Assembly (NCBI GenBank): GCA_004014935.1
Contig: CP025324.1
Coordinates: forward strand, 2,294,501-2,358,500
Direction: 5' to 3'
DNA from: Saccharomycopsis malanga
Lineage: Eukaryota > Ascomycota > Saccharomycetes > Ascoideales > Saccharomycopsidaceae
Length of the DNA: 64,000 nucleotides
Position numbers and translations under genes: made by a program. The notes under the pieces are model-generated. The model made no database searches, was not told the DNA's origin, and was given only the letters and a program-made list of their open reading frames with translations. Positions 52,281 through 60,563 of the stretch are shown in pieces; position 1 is the stretch's first letter; every line of letters begins with the position of its first letter.

Positions 52281-53897
52281 ATGCTAAGCAAAAGTAATAT
52301 GTTTAGCGAGTATATGTCGGAAAACGCCAGATGGAAGGCGTACCAGTTTCAGGACCCGTATGCAGAGGGTGTTTTTGTTGTTGCCAGCAAGGAGACACTG
52401 CAGTTCTGCACGCCAAACTGCGATCTTAAGGACCCGGTGCAGGACCGGTCGATGGTGGTGTTCTACAGCACGTTTATGGAGGCGCTTGAGCAGGGATATG
52501 CGCCATGCGGGCACTGCAACCCTACAGATGTGAACGAGGCGCGCAAGAAGTTGGTTATGATGTGCATTGACAGCATCAACAGCTCGATCAACTTTAATCC
52601 GCCTGCGACGCTCTTTGTCGAGCTGTACCACTCGGACAACGGTTCTGCAGGCTCGGGGGCTGCAGCAAACAACTCGACGACCAACAACAACATGGTGACA
52701 ATCATTGCATGCCGCCACATTGCATATGCAGCTGCAACAAGCCATTTGAACCAGCATGAGGCGCACCACGACTCTGTTCCGTCGTCTCCGACGTCTCCGA
52801 ACGCCGCGGGCAGCAATGCCAGCAAAAAGAGAAGAAAGCGGGGCGGCGTGGTCGGTTTCAAGGAGTTGGCGGCCAAATCCAAGCTTTCTCCATGGCATTT
52901 CCACCGGGTTTTCAAGTCTATCACCGGCTTGACCCCGAAAGCGTACGGAGACAAGTGCTCGGCGTTTATAAAGTCGTTCAAGGACCAGAACGTGGACGCC
53001 GCGGCCTTTGAGGGCACCGGTTCTGCCGCAGCCGCTGCGGTGGCGGCCTCCAGACACGGCTCGATCAGCGGCCCGGCGGCCTCGGCGGTGATTCCGACGC
53101 TCGAAAGCTCGGAAAAGTCGGATTTAAACTCGGCACAGTTGATGTTGGACCCAAACAGTTCCTCGAATTTCACTATGGGCGCCCCTCTGCACCGGCACTC
53201 TATCATTACCACCGCTACCAGCCAGTCTTTCGACTCTCAAATGCTCGACAATCCAAATAGCTTCAGTCCGACCGAGTTGGACAACATGTCGCCCATCTCG
53301 TCGTACTTGTCGAGCCACAACAACAACGACTTCTTCACAACCCCGCAGGATACCTACGGCATGGGCTCTGCAGGCACCGACCAGCTTTTGGACGTTGGTT
53401 TGTTCGATTTGGTCAAAGGAAACGACCTCGGCTCGTTAAACAACGCCCTCAGTCCTTCCAACATTGCTGCAAACCCTGCTGCTCCTATCATAGCCAACGA
53501 TACTGCCAAAACCGGCGAAAATACCAGTCTTTTTTCCACCAAAGCCGCCGAAAATACCAGTCTTTTCTCTACAAACTTCAATAACGGAATTCCGACCGCA
53601 AACCCAAACCTCGCCGCTTCTGCTATCGATTCCTTTAGCGTAGACCCTTTGACAAGCTCAGAAAACATTGATTTCAGCTTGTACATGCCTGATTTGGACA
53701 GCAAATTCGACCTGGAAAACGTTTCGTCGTTTGGACCCTTGGAAAACACCAACGACGCCTTGCTCAACTCATTACAGGCCACCAGCCTTAACGACCCTGC
53801 AGGAACCGTCAACGGTGCTGCTACCGCCACTAACTTTTTGTCCCAACCAACTGTTATCAACGGTGGCTCCATTTCCAACGATTTTGTCTTTATCTGA
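52281..53897 (+). CDS. Ada-type zinc domain + AraC-type helix-turn-helix regulator
   Basis: The 538-residue product starts at the ATG at 52281. Residues about 17-85 match the N-terminal domain of bacterial Ada: DPYAEGVFVVAS, then cysteines C43, C47, C76 and C79 (QFC-TPN-C ... APCGHC), the zinc site where Ada takes methyl groups from DNA phosphotriesters. A DNA-binding helix-turn-helix of AraC/Ada type follows at about 193-228 (LSPWHFHRVFKSITGLTPKAYG). About 80 low-complexity residues, including an NLS-like KKRRKR, separate it from the start of that domain. The Ser/Asn-rich C-terminal half resembles an activation region and holds a tandem ENTSLFST. There is no Ada C-terminal methyltransferase domain (no PCHR). 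The gene is clearly richer in G+C than its neighbours. It probably encodes a transcription factor; whether it repairs DNA cannot be told. Confidence 0.85.
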   Translation: MLSKSNMFSEYMSENARWKAYQFQDPYAEGVFVVASKETLQFCTPNCDLKDPVQDRSMVVFYSTFMEALEQGYAPCGHCNPTDVNEARKKLVMMCIDSINSSINFNPPATLFVELYHSDNGSAGSGAAANNSTTNNNMVTIIACRHIAYAAATSHLNQHEAHHDSVPSSPTSPNAAGSNASKKRRKRGGVVGFKELAAKSKLSPWHFHRVFKSITGLTPKAYGDKCSAFIKSFKDQNVDAAAFEGTGSAAAAAVAASRHGSISGPAASAVIPTLESSEKSDLNSAQLMLDPNSSSNFTMGAPLHRHSIITTATSQSFDSQMLDNPNSFSPTELDNMSPISSYLSSHNNNDFFTTPQDTYGMGSAGTDQLLDVGLFDLVKGNDLGSLNNALSPSNIAANPAAPIIANDTAKTGENTSLFSTKAAENTSLFSTNFNNGIPTANPNLAASAIDSFSVDPLTSSENIDFSLYMPDLDSKFDLENVSSFGPLENTNDALLNSLQATSLNDPAGTVNGAATATNFLSQPTVINGGSISNDFVFI

Positions 53898-54179
53898 TTA
53901 ATTTTCTTAATCCCCAGTTTAGAGGTGTCCGTTTTGTCTGTTTGTTCGTTTCGTGTCGTGTCTTATTTGCCTTTTGATTGATTTCTCCTTGTACTACTTT
54001 TAATCTTTTCCTCGCCATTTACCAGACGAACATTGCCATTTCCTCTCCTTTTCTCACTGCTACGCTGCTCGCCATGTCCTCTCCTTTGCATGAAATACTG
54101 TTTTTATCAATTGTATTTGTTTTAAGTTGCGTTATAATGTATTTAATGACTCTTCAATATTATGCCTTTTATGATTAGA

Positions 54180-54440
54180 TGATTGTAGGGATGATTACTA
54201 TTGACTATGAAATATCAGTATTTTACTGAATATGTATGGTTTTTTATTGACTATGAAATATCAGTATTTTTGTTGAATATGAAATGGCTTTTTTAATGAC
54301 TATGAAAAATCAGTAATAATACAGTTCAAACCCAGTACATATCAGTTCCGTTGGCTTTTTATTGACTACAAAATGGCTTTTTATTGAATATGAAATTGTT
54401 TTTTATCAACTACAATATTTTTATCGACTATAATATTTTT
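54180..54440. repeat. AT-rich imperfect tandem repeats
   Basis: Units of about 50-60 bp built on TATTGACTATGAAATATCAG and TATTTTTGTTGAATATGAAA recur, then decay into TTTTTATCAACTATAATA. Two SINE-like fragments share their CAGTACATATCAGTTCC ends with this area. Confidence 0.6.
54312..54352 (-). repeat. SINE-like 3'-end fragment
   Basis: AATAATACAGTTCAAACCCA followed by GTACATATCAGTTCCG matches the family's terminal domain and tail on the minus strand. Confidence 0.6.
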
Positions 54441-54483
54441 ATCAACTATAATTTTTTATTCACTTTACGATAAATTACATTTT

Positions 54484-54523
54484 CAATAATACATTTCAAA
54501 CCCAGTACATATCAGTTCCGTAT
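54484..54523 (-). repeat. SINE-like 3'-end fragment
   Basis: AATAATACATTTCAAACCCA followed by GTACATATCAGTTCCGTA matches the family's last bases. It may have arisen by local duplication of the fragment at 54312-54352. Confidence 0.6.
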
Positions 54524-56729
54524 AAATTCCATTTCCTAATAAATTATATACTACTTTAAACAACCCATACCAAAAAACTAGTTTACATATTACACAGCCA
54601 AAATCACAATAATACAGCCACTTTGCTAGTTCAGGAGGTGTCTTGACAAGTTTTCACTTGTTAATTTGATAAAGCGTTTAGATGTGGCAGTGTAAAAGCA
54701 ACAAAAGACGATAAACAACGACCAAAGAGAACCCCCATTGTGAAAATCAATAAAATTTACAATCTTTTTTGACCCGAGGCAAAGTACTGAAACCAATCTC
54801 TATAGAAAATGGCTTCTAAGATTTACGGGATTTAATGTCAAATACAGGCAGCCAGAGTTAAATACAAAGCATCGCGGCTATTTTGAATATGGTTCTGTCA
54901 AGTTGATACTTTGGATTTAAGACAACTGGTAATGTAGGTTTCTCTCAAGTCAAATGTTCAGAGTTTAAGGTCAAAGATTTTCGGGTGCTTGTCTGATGAG
55001 GCAATTTTCGGCTTAAAATGATCGAGACCTTGATGATAAGAGAGAAGAATGGTTTAGCTGGGATCGACGACTGCAAGGTGCAAGAATGGCAGGTTGATCA
55101 AAAACATACTAAGCAAGAACAATAACCAAACAAGAAAGAGCCCCCTGAGAAGCGGTTGTGCTATTCTTTAAACTTGGTTAGATAAGATTTGAATATAAGG
55201 AGTTGTGTATACTAGCGGGGACGCCCCCACCCCATCATATATATGACCAATGGGACATTGGAGACATTTTGCAGAGTGGCTTAAATGGTGTACGGTCGAT
55301 ATATTCGTACTTGTTGCCAGCATCTATAGGTTGGGTTAGGTTTGAAAAGAAAGACAACGGTCTGTTAGCCAAGTAGCAAGTAGATAGAGTCCATGTTGAC
55401 GTAAGATAGCCAACATGTGAAGCTGGTTCTCGAGGACAGTGCCAGGAACAGAAGTGAGGAAACCAGTATCCATCGGCCAAATGTCGAAAAGAGCAAGTAG
55501 AATGCCTTTTCCATGCTGATAGGCCATGATGTGCACATTTTCTGTGTACAAGTGCTTCGAGGATGCTGGCAGGTCAACCTCTTGCCCTATTGAGTAAACC
55601 AATATGATGACTTGACAGAAAGACGTCTTTCTAGACGTCTGCTCTTAGCATTGAAGAGCAGGGTTCGTGGCTCAATGACCAAAACCTATCGCCCCTCTTG
55701 GTAATTTCAGCTATAGTTGAAATTCCAGACATCAGGCTGCCGCCACAATTTATTGTCATCTTGAAACTATAGTAAACTATAGTAAACTATAGTTTCTCGT
55801 ATTATCTACCATGTATATATGACCAACCTAGTCGTAGCTCGGCAGGGTGAAATATTACTATCAAGTTACACTTCTTTATTAGGCACGTCCACACAACTGT
55901 AAAAGTTGAGTACTAATATCATCTGTTCCAAAAAGACTAAATAGTTGTTATATCCTCGACTTTTAGACTTTTATCTCCAAACATGTCTACACTACTACAC
56001 ATTAACTTCTCCACCTTGAGCCTTCGAGCGAGGCTTGCCACTCTTCAACTTGTTTACTTTTATGCTCTTATAAACAAAGTTTCAATATGCCATGTAAAAA
56101 CGGAAATCAAGGAGTAACAGGTCAAAACTAAAACGTTACAATCTAAAAAGGTAATAGATTGAACCGCAAATTATCTTATAGGCCCACTAGGGCCCCTCTC
56201 GGGCCACTTAGCTCCCTCATCACAGCCAATCAACTACACTCTACACCCTCTAAGCACTTGCCAGCCAAGATATTACATAGCTGTTTTGTTCTTTCCATCA
56301 TACAACCCCACATTTTGTATCGGAAATTTTACAGACATAGCCGAAAACAAAAGCCTCTATTTTAGTTCAAAAAGTAACCACTAGTAAAACGGCCTATGAC
56401 TGATCTGCCAAAATAAACACTTACTCTTCCTGTCAAAGATAATTAATCTAATTAAACATAAACTTCTTGACAAGTTACATTCATTGATCGACAAGTTGCC
56501 AATTAAACTTTAATTTACGAGCCACACCTCAGAAACTGCAACCCGATTTCGGGTTAATGTCGGTAGACGCGTGTGTCACATGATACACGCATGTGATGGT
56601 TATTGGCGATGGTTGTTCAGAGAGGCTGGTGAAAAAAAAATAGGGCTAATAATAATAAAAGTCGCGAAATATTGAAATATACATATATATATATATGATT
56701 GTTTTGTTTTTATATGATTCAATTTGAAA

Positions 56730-57842
56730 ATGTTGGCAAACAAGAGACAAAAGCTTAATTTTTCCACGAAAAATGCTGGTGAAGGGGCAGGTTCAACAAT
56801 ATTGCTGGCGCCATTATTGGATGGTTCAATAAATACCTCTAATTTTGTATATCATCCAAAATCTGTGCTTAGTGGTGTTACGTCCAATGAGGGGTTAACA
56901 AACGTTTCACTCAAATCTGCGACGTCTGTCAATTATGTCGTTGCAAACGAATTGCTTTTCAAGACGTTTGGGTTGATAAAAGAAAAGCAGACTGCATCAG
57001 AACTTGTTGATTATGGCGTAACTAACAAAGATGTCAATATCACCAACGCTGTTATTGGAGAGAGCAAAGACTATCAAAGCATCATCAGCCAGCTACAGAA
57101 CGAAGTGGACGAGCTAGTGGCAACTGCAAATACAAACAGCAGATCGTTTTTTGATGCGAAAAAGCAGAATCAAAAGGACGAAAGTCTGGTTAGGGCTGTA
57201 AAAACCGATAAAGACGAAGAGAAACCTTCTATTTACGAAAACATTGGGCTAAATTTGTTGGAAGAAATCAAAAATCTATCCAAGGAATTTATTGATTCAA
57301 CAAACGGAGAAACAGATATAAAAAGTTCCGTAAGTGCTTCTTCCTCTACTGGCCCAGCTGGCGCCACCACTACTGTAAATAGCGACGTAGAAGAAAGCAT
57401 TGGCGACGATGGGCTCATAATAAGTGACAATATAGCTTTCCATAATGATAAAGTACGCTCGTTGTACGAAAAACAGTTTAATGAAAAGGTATACTTTTTC
57501 CATGCGGACAACACCAATCCGGAAATAGGCGTTTCCAGCCATCTTCCGCAAGTTACACAGGCAGGGGCCGCAGATAACGGCTTGCAAAACCACCTAAGAG
57601 TGTTCAGATTAGGCAGTATCAAGTTGATTGATCAAGAGGTCAAGCCAGCTAGTTTAGAAGAAAAAGCAAAACAGCTGCTGCTGCTGGAATCACAGCCAAA
57701 AGCTGCCGTTCCTCTGGAGACCCATAAAGCAGAAGGTTCAGATACAGTGCAGTCAGGCGACCAAACCCAGTCTACTATTCCGCAAACTGCTTCTTCTCAT
57801 ACTGAAGATTTGTCTACAAACACGCCTGCTGAGCATTCTTAA
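56730..57842 (+). CDS. Unrecognised 370-residue protein
   Basis: A good open frame from the ATG at 56730, preceded by an AT-rich promoter with TCACATGAT and (TA)n. I do not recognise the family. The protein is soluble, without signal peptide or membrane span. The N terminus is basic (MLANKRQKLNF), followed by hydrophobic pieces (ILLAPLL, VVANELLFKTFGLI). A coiled-coil-like stretch lies around 110-150 (QSIISQLQNEVDELV). A Ser/Thr/Gly linker is followed by VRSLYEKQFNEKVYFFHAD and a conserved-looking NHLRVFRLGSIKLID near 290. The tail is low-complexity and acidic. The composition suits a subunit of a nuclear complex, but that is a guess. Confidence 0.7.
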   Translation: MLANKRQKLNFSTKNAGEGAGSTILLAPLLDGSINTSNFVYHPKSVLSGVTSNEGLTNVSLKSATSVNYVVANELLFKTFGLIKEKQTASELVDYGVTNKDVNITNAVIGESKDYQSIISQLQNEVDELVATANTNSRSFFDAKKQNQKDESLVRAVKTDKDEEKPSIYENIGLNLLEEIKNLSKEFIDSTNGETDIKSSVSASSSTGPAGATTTVNSDVEESIGDDGLIISDNIAFHNDKVRSLYEKQFNEKVYFFHADNTNPEIGVSSHLPQVTQAGAADNGLQNHLRVFRLGSIKLIDQEVKPASLEEKAKQLLLLESQPKAAVPLETHKAEGSDTVQSGDQTQSTIPQTASSHTEDLSTNTPAEHS

Positions 57843-58060
57843 CTATTTTCTTAGGATTTAATGTATTCTAGTTTTATGTATAATATCAATTATTGTTGAC
57901 AAAAAGTAATTTGCATACTTTTTTTGCTTTTACTTTGACTTGTTTGTAGTTTTTTGGTTGTAAAGTTGACACTAAACGATTACGAAGAAGATTATTAAAT
58001 AGTAGAGAATGTAGAAGGGGCCGTATGGCGAGTGGCCCAGAGAAGCACACCGGTGAGAAG

Positions 58061-58424
58061 ATAATAATAATAATAATAATAATCTTATATTTCAGGCTCA
58101 GTACATATCAGTTCCGTATATACGCGCTATGTGTAAGAAGAATTGGTAAAGCCCAATCATATCCCGTTGATCATAATATTCTCACTACGGAACTGACATG
58201 TACTGGGCTTGAAATATAAGATTATTATTATTATTATTATAATATTCTCACCCAATTGGAAAGTAAAAAGGCTTTTTGTAGGCCATCTTTCAAACAATTG
58301 CACTTGCCTGTGAATTCACGTTCAGCATCGTAAAAGTGTCTTGATGGGAATCGAACCCGTATTCCTGTTAGGTCTTTTTCTCTTCTTCGAGAGCTCTGAC
58401 CACTGAGCCAAATGGCCCAGTGGC
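58061..58424 (-). repeat. SINE-like element, copy 12, nearly full length
   Basis: Sense is the minus strand. GCCACTGGGCCATTTGGC opens the head, with a perfect A box TGGCTCAGTGG. GGTTCGATTCC is a perfect B box, about 50 nt further. The body has CATCGTAAAAGTG in reverse and TGAATTCACAGGCAAGTGC. The 3' domain ends CTGATATGTACTGAGCC, AAATATAAG and at least seven ATT units. A second, oppositely oriented fragment is inserted at 58186-58238. Without it the element is about 300 bp. Confidence 0.92.
58186..58238 (+). repeat. Nested SINE-like insertion with 13-bp target-site duplication
   Basis: Only the last ~35 bp of the element (TACGGAACTGACATGTACTG, GGCTTGAAATATAAG) plus (ATT)n were inserted. ATAATATTCTCAC is present at 58173-58185 and again at 58239-58251. 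Removing the insertion and one repeat makes the host copy continuous with its relatives. This shows movement of one copy into another. Confidence 0.92.
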
Positions 58425-58823
58425 TTTAATATTCTTCTTCGTAAATCGTTTAGTGTCAACTTTACAAGTTAGCCCAGTGGCTGCATTCATTCTATTGAAA
58501 CCAACATTAATATTTGGTTTGATAACCCAAAGTAATAGGAAAAGAGTCTGCTAATTGAGAAATTGTTTGACAAACGGTCAATGTTGTAATTAGGTAAATA
58601 TTGAAAATCTTAGGCCTACAGAAACCGACTTATTCGAATGTAATTAAATAATTGAATGTGCACTCTATGAAGAAAAGAAAAAAAGGGGAGAAACTCACAT
58701 TAAATGAAACGATAAGACAGCAGGAACGTAAACAAAACACATAGTGATATCACACGGATTAAACAATTAAAAGACAATGAAAGAAGAGAAAACAAAGACA
58801 TTATAGAAAACAGCATGAGGAGC

Positions 58824-60563
58824 TCAAGCAACTGGAGATTTACAAGTGAAGGAAGTAGTACGACCCTTAGCGAAAGCATGTTTCAAGGACATGGAGGAAG
58901 AATAGATACCAAGAGCAGCAGTGGCCAAAGAAGCCAAGAACAAAATGATGTGAACGGTATGTCTAATGTAATGTTTCTTGTAGCCACGAGTCCATCTGCT
59001 GAGGTTTCTCCATGAATCGACACGATGAGTGACTTTGTTAACATGATCGTATTCGCCATCGCCAGAAAGAGCATCGATTTGGATATCCAAGCCGAATTGC
59101 ATGATGAATGGGAAAGTGTAAGTGAATTGCAAAATACAAACAGCACCGACTAAAGAAACCAAGGAAGAAAAGTTTGGAATAGCGGCAGCAAAGACAAAAG
59201 CAACACCCCAGTAAATACACACAAAGACAGTCCAGATGATTCTTCCGGTTTTGGAGACAAGACTTGGGAAATGCAAGAATCTTTGGAAGACAGAAACGTA
59301 AATGACTTTAATACCAACATTACCGTACAAACCAGCAGCAATAAGGGCAGAAACCAAGTTTACAATGTTGGTAGCGGTTTGCCAGCTGTAGTTGGAAATA
59401 CCTTGGTTAGCTGGGTTGATGACAAATTGACCCTGGTAATGGTAAACAATCAAACCAAACAACAAGTAAATAGAAAAGATGAAAAGTTGAGCGCAAGCCA
59501 TGCCTTTCCAAAAATCAAAAGGTCTTTTCATTTCAGACATGAATTCAACAAAAACCAAAGCACCACCGTAAGAATAAACAATATTCATACAAGCGTTCAA
59601 TTGAGGAGTGAAGTTTCCACCAGAACCACTGACAACAACATTAGTAACGACAGGACCCTTTGTAACATCATTAGTACCTAAAGCAGCAACGTAGTTTGGC
59701 AATTCGCCCGAAACACAGGCCATGGTGGCAATGATGACAAAAACGTTCATCCAAATGGCAGAGTTGGCCAAGAAACCAAACTTTTGTAGAGAACGGATTT
59801 GCCCAACAATCATACCAGCAATAGACCATACAAAAATCAAAATAGTATAACAACCTTTGCCCTTGGCAACTTGCGACAAGCCTTGGCCATTACCCAAAAT
59901 AATAACGGCAACATTACAGAACAACTGGACAGCTTGGAAAAAATCAATAGCGTATCTGGTTTTTCTGCCAAAAATACGACCAACAATATCACCATAGTTT
60001 CTCAATGGATATTTCACAGAGTCAAGCTTCAAAAACATGTTCCAGATCAAAACACCAGTGTAAGCAGCACAGATACCAAACAAAAAGAAAAGCAAAGACC
60101 CTGGAACATATCCAAGCTGGGCAATAGCGTAAGGAGCACTGGTTGGCCCAAGAATGTCGGTGGTAATCAAGTAGAAAACAGAACCCCACGAAGCAGTTCT
60201 CAACATTCGGTTTGCATTTTCCAAGCTGGCACTGGCTGGCTCAGAGACCAAATCATGAGACTCTTCCTTTTCATTGCTAGGGGTTTCAGAAGTGTCAATG
60301 GCTTCTGTCTTTGGTCCTTTTCCTAAAAGATTCTTTTTGACAAGAGCCCATAATGGGATAGTAGGAGCGGCTTCGCCGTATTCAGGCGATTTTTCAACTT
60401 GTCTTTGAAGTTTGGCATGATATAAGAATTCTTCCAAAGGAACATCGAAAAACTCGTCAAAACCAGCACGTTCAACCTCTTGAGGGACAAAGTTTTGTAG
60501 GGCTTTGCCGTTCTCAGAAATTGCTACAGAAGCGGCACTTTTAATGGCATCCAAAGCAGGCAT
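58824..60563 (-). CDS. AAAP-family amino-acid transporter (MTR-like)
   Basis: A 579-residue polytopic membrane protein started at the ATG with A at 60563; the frame is open 17 codons further, but only from TTG. About 135 soluble N-terminal residues precede the transporter domain, which opens with WGSVFYLITTDILGPTSAPYAIAQLGYVPG as in the amino acid/auxin permease family. About ten to eleven hydrophobic segments follow, including GSLLFFLFGICAAYTGVLIW, YSYGGALVFVEFMSEMKRP and FASLATAALGIYSSS near the end. By eye it is closer to the fungal neutral amino-acid permease MTR type than to vacuolar Avt proteins. Substrate and membrane are inferred. Confidence 0.85.
   Translation of the reverse strand: MPALDAIKSAASVAISENGKALQNFVPQEVERAGFDEFFDVPLEEFLYHAKLQRQVEKSPEYGEAAPTIPLWALVKKNLLGKGPKTEAIDTSETPSNEKEESHDLVSEPASASLENANRMLRTASWGSVFYLITTDILGPTSAPYAIAQLGYVPGSLLFFLFGICAAYTGVLIWNMFLKLDSVKYPLRNYGDIVGRIFGRKTRYAIDFFQAVQLFCNVAVIILGNGQGLSQVAKGKGCYTILIFVWSIAGMIVGQIRSLQKFGFLANSAIWMNVFVIIATMACVSGELPNYVAALGTNDVTKGPVVTNVVVSGSGGNFTPQLNACMNIVYSYGGALVFVEFMSEMKRPFDFWKGMACAQLFIFSIYLLFGLIVYHYQGQFVINPANQGISNYSWQTATNIVNLVSALIAAGLYGNVGIKVIYVSVFQRFLHFPSLVSKTGRIIWTVFVCIYWGVAFVFAAAIPNFSSLVSLVGAVCILQFTYTFPFIMQFGLDIQIDALSGDGEYDHVNKVTHRVDSWRNLSRWTRGYKKHYIRHTVHIILFLASLATAALGIYSSSMSLKHAFAKGRTTSFTCKSPVA

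Larger units (their letters stand above)
53898..56729. other. 2.8-kb gene-poor region downstream of the Ada/AraC-type gene
   Basis: It contains AT-rich imperfect tandem repeats (54180-54440) with two SINE-like 3' fragments inside or beside them, and ACTATAGTAA repeated three times (55767-55795). A minus-strand frame at 55336-55602 is open but has no domain I recognise. TCACATGAT and GCATGTGATG before 56600 may be promoter sites of the next gene. Confidence 0.5.
57960..58465. repeat. Inverted repeat enclosing a SINE-like element
   Basis: The left arm at 57960-57999 starts GTAAAGTTGACACTAAACGA; the right arm at 58425-58465 ends TCGTTTAGTGTCAACTTTAC. The arms differ by one or two substitutions and an indel. 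TA lies next to both outer ends. Just inside the left arm, GGGGCCGTATGGCGAGTGG resembles a decayed SINE head, so the arms may continue into a second, inverted head. It may be an inverted duplication of flank plus head, or a small TIR element invaded by a SINE. Confidence 0.65.
57843..58823. other. Convergent intergenic region with inverted repeat and nested SINE-like copies
   Basis: The interval between two gene ends is dominated by a 40-bp inverted repeat (57960-57999 / 58425-58465) that encloses a SINE-like copy, itself split by a second one. No gene. Confidence 0.6.

Noticed and set aside
55336-55602. Minus-strand frame of 88 codons with fairly normal composition
   Set aside because: No recognisable domain, and overlapping frames are also open. 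It could be a gene relic, but I cannot support it.
55663-55690. GGTTCGTGGCTCAATGACC resembling a SINE or tRNA head
   Set aside because: Only a short match, with no body or tail beside it.
58330-58430. Possible true tRNA gene on the minus strand
   Set aside because: A and B boxes are perfect, but no acceptor stem closes and the variable region is too long. The sequence continues into the SINE body.
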